Shown: in pieces, positions 41,848 to 49,518 of the stretch
How positions within the stretch are numbered: position 1 is the first letter of the stretch
Layout: each line of letters opens with the position of its first letter
Origin: Candidatus Rokuibacteriota bacterium
GTDB lineage: Bacteria > Methylomirabilota > Methylomirabilia > Rokubacteriales > CSP1-6
Length of the DNA: 54,707 nucleotides
Direction of reading: 5' to 3'
Assembly: GCA_003220225.1 (NCBI GenBank)
Contig: QHRU01000062.1
Coordinates: forward strand, 1 to 54,707
Program-made: the position numbers and the translations under genes
Notes under the pieces: generated by a model
Seen by the model: the letters and a program-made list of their open reading frames with translations, nothing else
What the model was told of the DNA's origin: nothing
The model's database searches: none

Positions 41848-42630
41848 CTACGGCGCGAACGGCGGGCGATAGCTGATGCCGTAGCGCGCGAAGATCTTCT
41901 GGATCGTCTGGTCGGCGATCAGCGCGTCGAGCGCGTGATTGACCGCCTCGACGAGCGGGGCGTCGGCGTTGCGCAGGGCGACGGCGACGTTCCACCGGAA
42001 GTCTCGCTCCGGCACATAGGTGTCGGAGATCTTCACGGTGCCTGGGTGGAGCTTGAGATACCAGCCGACATAGGCGTCGGACACCAGGCCCGCGGGCACC
42101 TCGCCCTTCGCGACGGCGTCGAGGATCTCGACGGGGCCCCCGAAGGAGGACAGGGGCAGCTTGCGAGTGTCGAGGACGTAGTGTGGCCACGACGAATGCT
42201 CGACGGCGATTTTCCCCCTGACGTCTTCCAGGCGCTCGATGGGTCTCGACGTGACGGGAATCACGAGGACATAGCCGCTGGCGACGTAGGCCTTGGTGAG
42301 GCGCGGGCCGCGGCGAGGGGCTCCGTCCGTGTCGGCCTTGACGATCGAGCCGATGGTGGCGTCGCAGTCGACGCGGCGCGCATGGCGCGTGAACACGATC
42401 CACTCCACGCGGAGCCGTACGCCGAGCTGGCTGGCGATCGCCTCGGCGATCTCGAGCTGAAATCCCGGCAGGGTCCGATCCTGGCTCGAATACGGAAGCG
42501 CGTCCGGGTGGGCACAGACCCCGAACGTCCCGCGCTCGCGCACCGTGGCGAGCGAGGCGGCGTCGGCCGACACCGCGCCTGCCGCGAGCACCGCGGCCAT
42601 GGCGACGACGAACGCCCGCTCACGCCGCAT
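41848..42630 (-). CDS. XoxJ-like periplasmic binding protein
   Basis: A 260-residue exported protein (signal cleavage after ADA) with a solute-binding fold. FGVCAHPDALPYSSQD matches the quinoprotein-associated XoxJ/MxaJ family, here without a heme domain. The ATG at 42630 lies two bases after the cytochrome stop; an in-frame TTG at 42636 is less likely. Two cysteines are present (FGVCAHP and VDCDATI). It belongs to dehydrogenase E and its cytochrome, the classical three-gene xoxF-G-J arrangement in order F, G, J. Confidence 0.88.
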   Translation of the reverse strand: MRRERAFVVAMAAVLAAGAVSADAASLATVRERGTFGVCAHPDALPYSSQDRTLPGFQLEIAEAIASQLGVRLRVEWIVFTRHARRVDCDATIGSIVKADTDGAPRRGPRLTKAYVASGYVLVIPVTSRPIERLEDVRGKIAVEHSSWPHYVLDTRKLPLSSFGGPVEILDAVAKGEVPAGLVSDAYVGWYLKLHPGTVKISDTYVPERDFRWNVAVALRNADAPLVEAVNHALDALIADQTIQKIFARYGISYRPPFAP

Positions 42631-42632
42631 CG

Positions 42633-43028
42633 TCAATCGTCCTTCGCGTTGGACAGCGACATGATGTAGGCCACGATCTTCCAGATCTCCTCGGGCTGCA
42701 GCATCGTCTGGAACGCCGGCATGGGGAGCCCGCTCTGTCCCACGAGCAGCCCGTTCGAGATCCTGGCGTAGAGGAAGTTGGGATCGTAGACCTTGCCGCG
42801 CAGCTTCGGCGCCCGCGACACACGCCCCTCACGACCGTGACAGTAACCCGTACACGATGCCGAGAATCGCTTGGCGCCTTCCGCAATCGCCTCGGGGTTG
42901 TCGAGCGGGAACGGCGGCTTGCTGACGGCAGCGGACGGCTGCCGCATGCCCTGGGCCCGCACCACGCCCTTGACGGGAAGACCCACGACGGCGGTCGCCA
43001 CCAGCGCCAGGACGACGACGACTCGCAT
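42633..43028 (-). CDS. Cytochrome c with CX3CH heme site, XoxG-like
   Basis: A 131-residue periplasmic cytochrome (signal peptide to about residue 25, ending VRAQ). The heme site reads Cys59-Thr-Gly-Tyr-Cys63-His64, with three residues between cysteines rather than two. The codons are unambiguous. An axial methionine is available in GLPMPAFQTM. The chain otherwise follows a class I cytochrome and ends with a normal helix IWKIVAYIMSL. Placed between PQQ dehydrogenase E and XoxJ, it takes the XoxG position and is the probable electron acceptor of E. Confidence 0.87.
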   Translation of the reverse strand: MRVVVVLALVATAVVGLPVKGVVRAQGMRQPSAAVSKPPFPLDNPEAIAEGAKRFSASCTGYCHGREGRVSRAPKLRGKVYDPNFLYARISNGLLVGQSGLPMPAFQTMLQPEEIWKIVAYIMSLSNAKDD

Positions 43029-43056
43029 GCTTCTCCAGGCGGCGCTATGCGTGAGA

Positions 43057-43087
43057 CGGAGGGGAGGACGCCGCGTCCTCCCCTCCG
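43057..43087 (-). terminator. 14-bp perfect hairpin between dehydrogenase E and its cytochrome gene
   Basis: 43057-43070 is exactly complementary to 43074-43087, with a three-base loop. It starts seven bases after the dehydrogenase stop codon on the minus strand. No T-run. A partial terminator or 3'-end stabiliser is likely. Confidence 0.65.
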
Positions 43088-43094
43088 CGAGAGA

Positions 43095-44783
43095 CTACTT
43101 CAGCGTGAAGACGAATATCGCGGCCCCGGCCGGGAAATCCTCTACTTCCGGCCACAGCGCGGGGTAGAGGCCCAGCACGAGCGAGCCGAGACCGCTCGGC
43201 ACCGCGATGTATTGCTTGCCGTTGACGGAGTAGCTGATGGGACCTCCACGATGGCCGGAGCCCGTGCGGAAGTGCCAGAGCTGCTCGCCCGTGTCGGCGT
43301 CGTACGCGTGCACGGTGCCCTCGAGGTCTCCGTGGATCACGAGGCCGCCGCCCGTCGAGAGCACGCTCCCGATCGGCGGATACTTGAAGTTGATGCTCCA
43401 CTTGCGCTCGCCGGTGACGGGATCACGCGCGTCGAGGTGACCGTAGGCCTCGCCCCCGGGCGGGTGCTTGGCGACCTGGTCACCGCCGAAGAAGAGTCCG
43501 GCCGCCGGCTCGGTCTGCGGCGTCTGCTTTTCGACCGTGACCTCCTCGCAGACCTCCATCGCCGTGTTGTACCAGAGCTTGGTCTTCGGGTTGTACGAGC
43601 CCGAGTTCCAGCTGCGGCCGCCGGCGATCCACGGGCAAATGAACTTCGGCTTGCCCACCTCGCGCGGCGGGTTGCGGCCGATGAGCTCGCCGGTCTTGGG
43701 GTCGATCGTCTTCACGAAGTTGTAGGTGTGGATCATCGGCCACACGTTGTGGATCTTGCCGTTGGTGCGGTCGTACACGAACACGAAGCCGCTCTTGTTC
43801 TGGTGGACGAGCAGCTTCTTGCCGTCGCGATCGAGGACCAGGCTTTCGCCGAGACCCGCGTCGTAGTCCCAGTCGTCGTGCGGGATCTCCTGGAAGTACC
43901 ACTTGAGCTGGCCATTGTCGGCGTCGAGCGCGAGCATCGATGAGGTGTAGAGGTTGTCGCCCGGGCGTGCGCCGCCCCAGTCGTAGTCCGGCGCGGGGTT
44001 GGCGGTGCCCCAGTAGACCAGGTTCAACGCGGGATCATAGGAGCCGGTCATCCAGCCGCCGCCGCCACCGAACTTGCCGGAGTCGCCGCCCCAGCTCTTC
44101 GGATCGTTTTTGATCGTGTTGAACTCCCACGCCTTCTCTCCGTTGGCGGCCATGAGGGCGAAGATCTTGCCCTGGATCGGCAACTCGCCGGCGGTCTGGC
44201 CGATAATGACCTTGTCCTTCACGACGAGCGGCGCGCCGGTGAAGTTGCAGCTGCACTTCTTCGTCTCGAGGATTTGCTTCTCCCAGGCCACCTTCCCGGT
44301 CTTCTGGTCGAGCGCGAACACGCGCCCGTCCAGGCTGCCGAAGTACACGCGGCCGTTCCCGATGCCCAGTCCCCGGTTGTACGGCTGGAAGAACAGCGTA
44401 TTCACGACCGGATCGAGCTTCGGGTAGAAGTGCCAGAGCTCCTTGCCGGTCGCCGCGTCCAGGGCGAAGACGCGGTTGTAAGAGGCGATGTAGTACATCA
44501 CGCCGTCGACGACGAGGGGCGTGGCCTCCAGACCCTGCACGATCGCGCCCGGCTGATGCACCCAGGCCACGGTGAGATTCTTGACGGTGTCCTTGTTGAT
44601 CTGAGAGAGCGGGCTGAAGCGGAACGAGTCGTAGCTGCGGTGGTACATGGGCCAGTTGTTGGGGTCCTCGTTCTGCAGCCGATTCAAACCCGCCGTCTGG
44701 CCCGAAGCGAGCGGGGGCGCTACGAAGAGCAACACCAGGACGAACAGAAGCGCGGCGCGACCGACGGACAGCCACTTCCTCAT
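43095..44783 (-). CDS. PQQ-dependent dehydrogenase E (lanthanide-type, no vicinal cysteines)
   Basis: A 562-residue periplasmic quinoprotein (signal cleavage after ASG). It has propeller repeats (FALDAATGKELW, FALDQKTGKVAW), metal-site Glu in TAGELPIQG, Asn in TANPAPDYD and the lanthanide-type Asp306/Asp308 pair (DDWDYDAG). The vicinal-cysteine position reads NTLFFQPYNRG. An extra CSC (ETKKCSCNF) lies some 30 residues later and could be an alternative disulfide. The ATG at 44783 has an AGGAG site. Downstream are its CX3CH cytochrome and XoxJ. Confidence 0.92.
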   Translation of the reverse strand: MRKWLSVGRAALLFVLVLLFVAPPLASGQTAGLNRLQNEDPNNWPMYHRSYDSFRFSPLSQINKDTVKNLTVAWVHQPGAIVQGLEATPLVVDGVMYYIASYNRVFALDAATGKELWHFYPKLDPVVNTLFFQPYNRGLGIGNGRVYFGSLDGRVFALDQKTGKVAWEKQILETKKCSCNFTGAPLVVKDKVIIGQTAGELPIQGKIFALMAANGEKAWEFNTIKNDPKSWGGDSGKFGGGGGWMTGSYDPALNLVYWGTANPAPDYDWGGARPGDNLYTSSMLALDADNGQLKWYFQEIPHDDWDYDAGLGESLVLDRDGKKLLVHQNKSGFVFVYDRTNGKIHNVWPMIHTYNFVKTIDPKTGELIGRNPPREVGKPKFICPWIAGGRSWNSGSYNPKTKLWYNTAMEVCEEVTVEKQTPQTEPAAGLFFGGDQVAKHPPGGEAYGHLDARDPVTGERKWSINFKYPPIGSVLSTGGGLVIHGDLEGTVHAYDADTGEQLWHFRTGSGHRGGPISYSVNGKQYIAVPSGLGSLVLGLYPALWPEVEDFPAGAAIFVFTLK

Positions 44784-44847
44784 AGGTGCACTCCTCTCGG
44801 CTCTGACCCTGGACACGGCGCTCATCCTCACACGCGCAGCGGCATAT

Positions 44848-44876
44848 CTAATCGCCCCGCAACTCGCCGCTGTCAA
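44848..44876 (-). promoter_or_regulatory. Candidate promoter of dehydrogenase E
   Basis: On the minus strand: TTGACA (44876-44871), 17-base spacer, GATTAG (44853-44848). It lies in the 145-base gap between the YVTN propeller and the dehydrogenase and would give a leader of about 60 nt. Confidence 0.45.
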
Positions 44877-44928
44877 GTCGAACTGCCGCGGTGCGACAGC
44901 GGACGTCGACGTTACGGCGGGCGCCCGC

Positions 44929-45885
44929 TCACGGCACCTCGACGACCGCGATGCCCCACGGCAGCTTGCCGGCGGGGATGCGAGCGACGACCTTGCCGGC
45001 GGCCGTGTCGATCACCGCGATGTCGCCGGCCCGGCCGACCGTCACGTACAGGCGGCTGCCGTCGGGGGTCAATGCGGTCCACCAGGCCCGCGGTCCAACG
45101 GGAATCGTCGCGAGCACGTCGAGGGTCGAGGTGTCCAGGACCCGGACGTCCCCGGACTCGCCGTGCGACACCCACGCCCGCTTTCCATCCCGGCTCAACG
45201 CGATGTCCACGGGGCGGCTGCCCCCGGTCGGCGCCGACTTCTCGACGCTCAGCGTCTCCATGCTCACGATGGAGACGACGTGCGCCTGCTCGCTGGCGAC
45301 GAACAGCCGACGCGAATCGGCGGTGAACCGCATGCCGCGGGGGTTTTTCGGCACCGGAATCTTCTTCACGACGGCCTGGGCCGCGGTGTCGATCACGTGG
45401 ATGTCGTTCGAGGTCTCGTTGCTCACGGCGACCCAGCGACCGTCGGGCGAGGCCACCGCCGTCTCCGGCTCGGTGCCCACCTCGATCTTCTTCACGATCC
45501 GTGAGGACGCGACGTCGATGACGGTCACCGCGGAGTCGTTCTCGTTCACGACGTAGAGGAGCGTCCCGTCGCGGTTGAACGTCAATCCCTCCGGGTCGCG
45601 CCCGGCCGGAAGCGTCGCGATCACTACGAGGCCGGCCGCGTCGATGACGCTGAGGGAATCGCTGTTGGAGTTCGCGACATAGACGCGCTTGCCGTCCGCG
45701 CTCGCCGTTACACCGCGAGGCCGCTTCCCCACCGCAAGCGTCTTCAGCACCGTCCCGCTTTCGGCGTCGACCACCGTGACGTCGTCCGATTTCTCGTTCG
45801 TCACGAAGACGCGGAGCCCGGCGCGTGCCTCCGAGACGACCGCGCCCAGGAGGCTGGCCGCGAGCAGGAGTGCCGCGAGCCTCAT
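44929..45885 (-). CDS. YVTN beta-propeller protein of the PQQ-catabolism-associated type
   Basis: A 318-residue periplasmic propeller (signal cleavage after ARA) made of seven YVTN-type repeats, such as VTASADGKRVYVANSNSDSL. It matches the architecture of the PQQ-dependent catabolism-associated beta-propeller family, which in other bacteria lies in alcohol-oxidation gene clusters together with PQQ dehydrogenases. Start ATG 45885 overlaps the DoxX-like stop by four bases. Its function is unknown; a role in assembly or electron-partner docking is possible. Confidence 0.87.
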   Translation of the reverse strand: MRLAALLLAASLLGAVVSEARAGLRVFVTNEKSDDVTVVDAESGTVLKTLAVGKRPRGVTASADGKRVYVANSNSDSLSVIDAAGLVVIATLPAGRDPEGLTFNRDGTLLYVVNENDSAVTVIDVASSRIVKKIEVGTEPETAVASPDGRWVAVSNETSNDIHVIDTAAQAVVKKIPVPKNPRGMRFTADSRRLFVASEQAHVVSIVSMETLSVEKSAPTGGSRPVDIALSRDGKRAWVSHGESGDVRVLDTSTLDVLATIPVGPRAWWTALTPDGSRLYVTVGRAGDIAVIDTAAGKVVARIPAGKLPWGIAVVEVP

Positions 45886-46385
45886 GCGAGCAGCCACTGC
45901 CAGCGCCTGGTTCTCGGAATGAGCCATCGATCGAGACCCCACACGCGACCGGCGCCGGTGGCGAGGAAGATCATCATCGACACGGTCAGCAGCAGATGGA
46001 AGCCCTGTTGCCCGAAGCTCATCCACTGGGTGGCGAGGCCGTAGTTCAATGCGAGGAAGAGACCGACGGCTGCCGTCACGCGCGTCACGATCCCGAACAC
46101 GAGCCCGAGGCCGACGGCAATCTCGCCAAACGTCTGGAGCGTTGCGAACAGTGGGGCGTGTGGCAGCACCGTCGTCTCCAGGAAGTCTCTGTACCATGCG
46201 ATCGGGTTCCCGGCGGCGAACTCCGCCACGCGCCGTGGATGGAAGGCGATGAAGCGCGGCGAGACCATCGGGTATGGAACCACGCCGGCCACGACGCCAA
46301 AGGTGACCTTCGTCCAGACCGCCTTGAGAAACCACACACCCACGACGACCCGGAGCAGCGCGAGCGCGCGGTCAGCGTGGTTCAT
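45882..46385 (-). CDS. DoxX-family membrane protein
   Basis: A 167-residue inner-membrane protein with four hydrophobic helices. LRVVVGVWFLKAVWTKVTFG and FGEIAVGLGLVFGIVTRVTA are typical of DoxX/DoxD-like proteins, a family that includes thiosulfate:quinone oxidoreductase subunits. It starts at ATG 46385 and is preceded by a promoter of the pqqA type. It is coupled to the YVTN propeller and dehydrogenase E. It might pass electrons to the quinone pool, but no redox residues can be assigned. Confidence 0.8.
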   Translation of the reverse strand: MNHADRALALLRVVVGVWFLKAVWTKVTFGVVAGVVPYPMVSPRFIAFHPRRVAEFAAGNPIAWYRDFLETTVLPHAPLFATLQTFGEIAVGLGLVFGIVTRVTAAVGLFLALNYGLATQWMSFGQQGFHLLLTVSMMIFLATGAGRVWGLDRWLIPRTRRWQWLLA

Positions 46386-46397
46386 GGCGCGGTGGGG

Positions 46398-46426
46398 ATG
46401 CTAGGTGAGCCCGCGAGGATCGTCAA
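46398..46426 (-). promoter_or_regulatory. Promoter of the DoxX-propeller-dehydrogenase E cluster
   Basis: On the minus strand: TTGACG (46426-46421), 17-base spacer, TAGCAT (46403-46398). Both hexamers and spacing are identical to those before pqqA. The -35 box is one arm of the palindrome GTCAAGGCCCTTGAC at 46422-46436. Confidence 0.55.
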
Positions 46427-46431
46427 GGCCC

Positions 46432-46460
46432 TTGACCTGGGTTGTCCTTCGACGGATTCT
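46432..46460 (+). promoter_or_regulatory. Promoter of the soxCD-type genes
   Basis: TTGACC (46432-46437), 17-base spacer, GATTCT (46455-46460). The -35 box is the other arm of the palindrome shared with the divergent promoter. GGAGGG lies before the ATG at 46490. Confidence 0.5.
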
Positions 46461-46489
46461 CGGGCGGATCGGTGACCAGGAGGGCGACG

Positions 46490-47731
46490 ATGGACCCGTC
46501 CAAGCGGAGATTCCTCAAGCGGAGCGTCGTGCTGCTCGGCGCGAGTGGCCTGGTGACGAGCGGGAGCAAGGAGGTGGGGGCGTTCGAGCCGCCCGACGTC
46601 CCGCCGTGGATGAAGTCTCCGGGCGCCGGGTTCAACGAGTACGGCGTCCCGTCCAAGCACGAGAGCAAGGTGACGCGCACCTTGATCCGATCGCAGCCGG
46701 GGACGACCGGCAGCGGCGCCGCCCGCACGCCGCTGGAAGCGCTCGACGGGACGCTCACGCCGAGCGGCCTGCATTTCGAGCGAAGCCACAGCGGCGTGCC
46801 GGACATCGACCCCGACAAGCATCGCCTGCTCATCCACGGCATGGTCAAGCGTCCGCTGATCTTCACGATCGACGCGCTCTTGCGATACCCGATGGTCTCG
46901 CGGATCCACTTCTTGGAATGCTCCGGCAACAGCCAATTCCTCTACCAGCCGACGCCGCCGAGCCTGACCGCCGGCCAGACGCACGGCCTCGTCTCGTGCA
47001 GCGAGTGGACCGGCGTGCCCCTGCGCCTGCTGCTGGAGGAGGCGGGCGTCGATCCTGGCGCGCCATGGATCCTGGCCGAGGGTGCCGACGCCGCCGCCAT
47101 GAGCCGCAGCGTCCCCATGGCCAAGGCGATGGACGATGCGATGCTCGCGCTGTTCCAGAACGGCGAGCGCCTGCGGCCGGAGAACGGCTATCCGGTGCGC
47201 CTGTTCCTTCCCGGGTGGGAGGGCAACATGAGCGTGAAGTGGCTGCGGCGCCTCAAGGTGGTCCCGGCGCCGATCATGACCAAGGACGAGACCTCCCGCT
47301 ATACCGACCTTCAGGCCGACGGCAGGTCGCTCATGTTCACGTACCCGATGGAGGTGAAGTCGGTCATCACGCGCCCGTCGCACGGCATGACTCTCAAGGG
47401 CGCCGGGCTCTACCAGATTTCCGGGATCGCCTGGTCCGGCGGCGGCACGATCAGCAGGGTCGAGGTCACCAGCGACGGCGGGCGGACGTGGACCGCGGCG
47501 CCGCTGAGCCCGCTCGTGCTGCCTCGCGCGCTCACGCGCTTCCGGTTGCCCTGGCGCTGGGACGGCAGCGCGAGCGTGCTGAAGTCGCGCGCCACCGACG
47601 ACACGGGGGCCGTGCAGCCCGAACGCGACAGGTTCATCGCCGACCACGGCAACAACGCCATCTTCCACTGCAACGCGATCCAGGCCTGGGGCGTGGCCGC
47701 CAACGGCGAGGTGAAGCATGTCTACGCGTGA
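46490..47731 (+). CDS. soxC: Sulfite dehydrogenase, SoxC-type molybdoenzyme
   Basis: A 413-residue exported molybdopterin enzyme of the sulfite-oxidase family. The Tat motif is SKRRFLKRSVVLLG. The molybdenum-ligand cysteine is in HFLECSGNSQ, and the substrate-site arginine region in MVSRIHFLE. A C-terminal Ig-like dimerisation domain (SRVEVTSDGGRTW) is complete. Start ATG 46490 is chosen for its GGAGGG site rather than the earlier in-frame ATG at 46442, which lies in the promoter region. It overlaps the cytochrome gene by 14 bases. It oxidises sulfite or a sulfane-sulfur intermediate. Confidence 0.92.
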   Translation: MDPSKRRFLKRSVVLLGASGLVTSGSKEVGAFEPPDVPPWMKSPGAGFNEYGVPSKHESKVTRTLIRSQPGTTGSGAARTPLEALDGTLTPSGLHFERSHSGVPDIDPDKHRLLIHGMVKRPLIFTIDALLRYPMVSRIHFLECSGNSQFLYQPTPPSLTAGQTHGLVSCSEWTGVPLRLLLEEAGVDPGAPWILAEGADAAAMSRSVPMAKAMDDAMLALFQNGERLRPENGYPVRLFLPGWEGNMSVKWLRRLKVVPAPIMTKDETSRYTDLQADGRSLMFTYPMEVKSVITRPSHGMTLKGAGLYQISGIAWSGGGTISRVEVTSDGGRTWTAAPLSPLVLPRALTRFRLPWRWDGSASVLKSRATDDTGAVQPERDRFIADHGNNAIFHCNAIQAWGVAANGEVKHVYA

Positions 47732-48254
47732 TCTCGCGTGGGCCGTGATCGCGGTCGTCGCCGCGGGATGCGCGCGGGCGACCGTCGTGGAGACGCCGAA
47801 CCTCGGCCGGCCGGCGACGGCGGCCCAGATCGCCGGCTGGGACATCAGCGTCGGCCCCGACGGCGTCGGGCTCCCGCCGGGAAGCGGGACGGCGGCGAAG
47901 GGCGCCGTGGTCTACGAGCAGAAGTGCCAGGCCTGCCACGGCGCCAAGGGCGCGGGCCAGCCCAACGATCGCCTCGTCGGCGGCCAGGGGACGCTGGCGA
48001 GCAAGACGCCGGTGCGCACGATCGGCAGCTACTGGCCCCATGCGACGACCATCTTCGACTACACGCGCCGCGCGATGCCCTACGTTCAGCCGCAATCGCT
48101 CACCGACGACGAGGTCTACGCCGTCACCGCGTACCTGCTCCATCTCAACGGCATCATCGGTGACAGCGACGAGATCAACGCGCGGACGTTGCCGACGGTG
48201 AAGATGCCGAACCGCGACAATTTCATCATCATGTACCCCGCCCGGCCGCGCTGA
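47718..48254 (+). CDS. soxD: Cytochrome c subunit, SoxD-type
   Basis: A 178-residue mono-heme cytochrome with CQACH at residues 70-74 and a probable axial methionine in RRAMPYVQPQ. The N-terminus (VIAVVAAGC) may be a lipoprotein signal with Cys18 as anchor. The family pattern DISVGPDGVGLPPGSGTA matches the cytochrome subunits of sulfite dehydrogenases. Overlap with soxC shows that it is its electron-accepting partner. Its last 26 bases overlap the convergent transporter gene. Confidence 0.9.
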   Translation: MSTRDLAWAVIAVVAAGCARATVVETPNLGRPATAAQIAGWDISVGPDGVGLPPGSGTAAKGAVVYEQKCQACHGAKGAGQPNDRLVGGQGTLASKTPVRTIGSYWPHATTIFDYTRRAMPYVQPQSLTDDEVYAVTAYLLHLNGIIGDSDEINARTLPTVKMPNRDNFIIMYPARPR

Positions 48255-49518
48255 CGAACGTCACCGCGCTCACCCCCGGCCTCCTTGCGCGCCAGAACGC
48301 CACCGACCCCGCGGCGGCCAGCGCCGCGAGCAGCGAGAAGCCGGGGACGTACGAACCCGTCCGATCCGCCAGCACGCCGGCGACCAGCGGGCCCAGGATC
48401 ATGCCGAACATGACGATCATCGACGACACGCCGGTGATGGTCCCGAAGGACGCGCTGCCGAAGTAGTCGGCGCGGATCGCCGCCATCAAGGGCCCGCGCA
48501 TGCCCCACGAGAGCCCGTGCAGCACGGCGAAGAGCAGCACCATCCAGTAGGCGCTGGCGAGCGCCAGCACCATGAGCGCCGTCGCGTGGCCCAGCATGCA
48601 CCCGGCGCAGATGCGGCGCTTGCTGACGCGGTCGCCGAGCCAGCCGCCGCTGAACTGGCCGGTGGCCTGCATGACGGTGAGCAGGGCGACGACCACGCCG
48701 GCCTGGTGCAGGGAATAGCCGAGCCGCTCCGTGACGTGAATGACCATGTGCACCATGACCGCGGACACGACGAGCAGCGCGGCGCCGTGGCCGAGCGAGA
48801 TGAACCAGAACGCGCGGGTGGCCAGGGCCTGGCGCGCGGTGAAGCTGCGCGCCTCGACCAGTCGCGTGGTCGCCGCCCCGGCGAAATCGCCATCCGGCCG
48901 CAGTCCATATGCCTCGGGCCGATGCCGCACGATCTGCGCGAGCGGCACGCCGATGGCGAGCACCAGGAGGCCCGAGGCGACGGCCGTCCAGCGCCAGCCG
49001 AAGCGGGTGAGCGACAGCGCGACGAGCGGCGCGAGCAGGCCGCCCGTGGACATGCCCATGCCGCTGATGCTCAGCGCCAGCGCGCGGCGCCGGCGAAACC
49101 AGGTGACGATGGCCACGCTGACGGGCAGGTAGCCGCCCAGGCTGGAGCCCAGCGCCATCATGAAGAACGTCAGGAAGAACACGACGGGCCCGTCGATGCG
49201 GGAAAAGAGCAGGAAGCCCACGCCGAAGACGCCCATGCCGACACGGATGAGCGCGCGGGGGCCGAAGCGGTCGGTGAGCCAGCCCTGCACGGGGCCGAGG
49301 ATGCCGCTCTCCGCGCGCGACATGGCGAAGGCCGCCGACAGGATCGTCTTGCTCCAGCCGAACTCCTCGCGCAGCAGCACCGCGTAGGCGCCGTAGGCGT
49401 GGAACATGAGCGCGCCGATCAGGAACTCGATGCCGAAGCCGGCGGCGACGATCCACCAGCCGTAGAAGAGCGGGCCGCGGGGCACGCGCGATTCTAGCGC
49501 GAGTCGGCAGCCGGACAT
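48229..49518 (-). CDS. MFS transporter
   Basis: A 429-residue major facilitator with twelve predicted helices. The loop motif between helices 2 and 3 is GWLTDRFGPRALI, its repeat in the second half is GWLGDRVSKRRI. It resembles monocarboxylate or oxalate/formate-type MFS carriers in overall pattern. Start ATG 49518 is preferred over further upstream in-frame codons; the N-terminus then leads straight into helix 1 (FYGWWIVAAGFGIEF). The substrate is not visible, and the neighbours do not suggest one. Confidence 0.88.
   Translation of the reverse strand: MSGCRLALESRVPRGPLFYGWWIVAAGFGIEFLIGALMFHAYGAYAVLLREEFGWSKTILSAAFAMSRAESGILGPVQGWLTDRFGPRALIRVGMGVFGVGFLLFSRIDGPVVFFLTFFMMALGSSLGGYLPVSVAIVTWFRRRRALALSISGMGMSTGGLLAPLVALSLTRFGWRWTAVASGLLVLAIGVPLAQIVRHRPEAYGLRPDGDFAGAATTRLVEARSFTARQALATRAFWFISLGHGAALLVVSAVMVHMVIHVTERLGYSLHQAGVVVALLTVMQATGQFSGGWLGDRVSKRRICAGCMLGHATALMVLALASAYWMVLLFAVLHGLSWGMRGPLMAAIRADYFGSASFGTITGVSSMIVMFGMILGPLVAGVLADRTGSYVPGFSLLAALAAAGSVAFWRARRPGVSAVTFVSAAGRGT

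Noticed and set aside
46422-46436. The palindrome GTCAAGGCCCTTGAC as a repressor operator
   Set aside because: It is fully explained as two overlapping -35 boxes of opposite promoters. An operator is possible, but the sequence gives no separate support.
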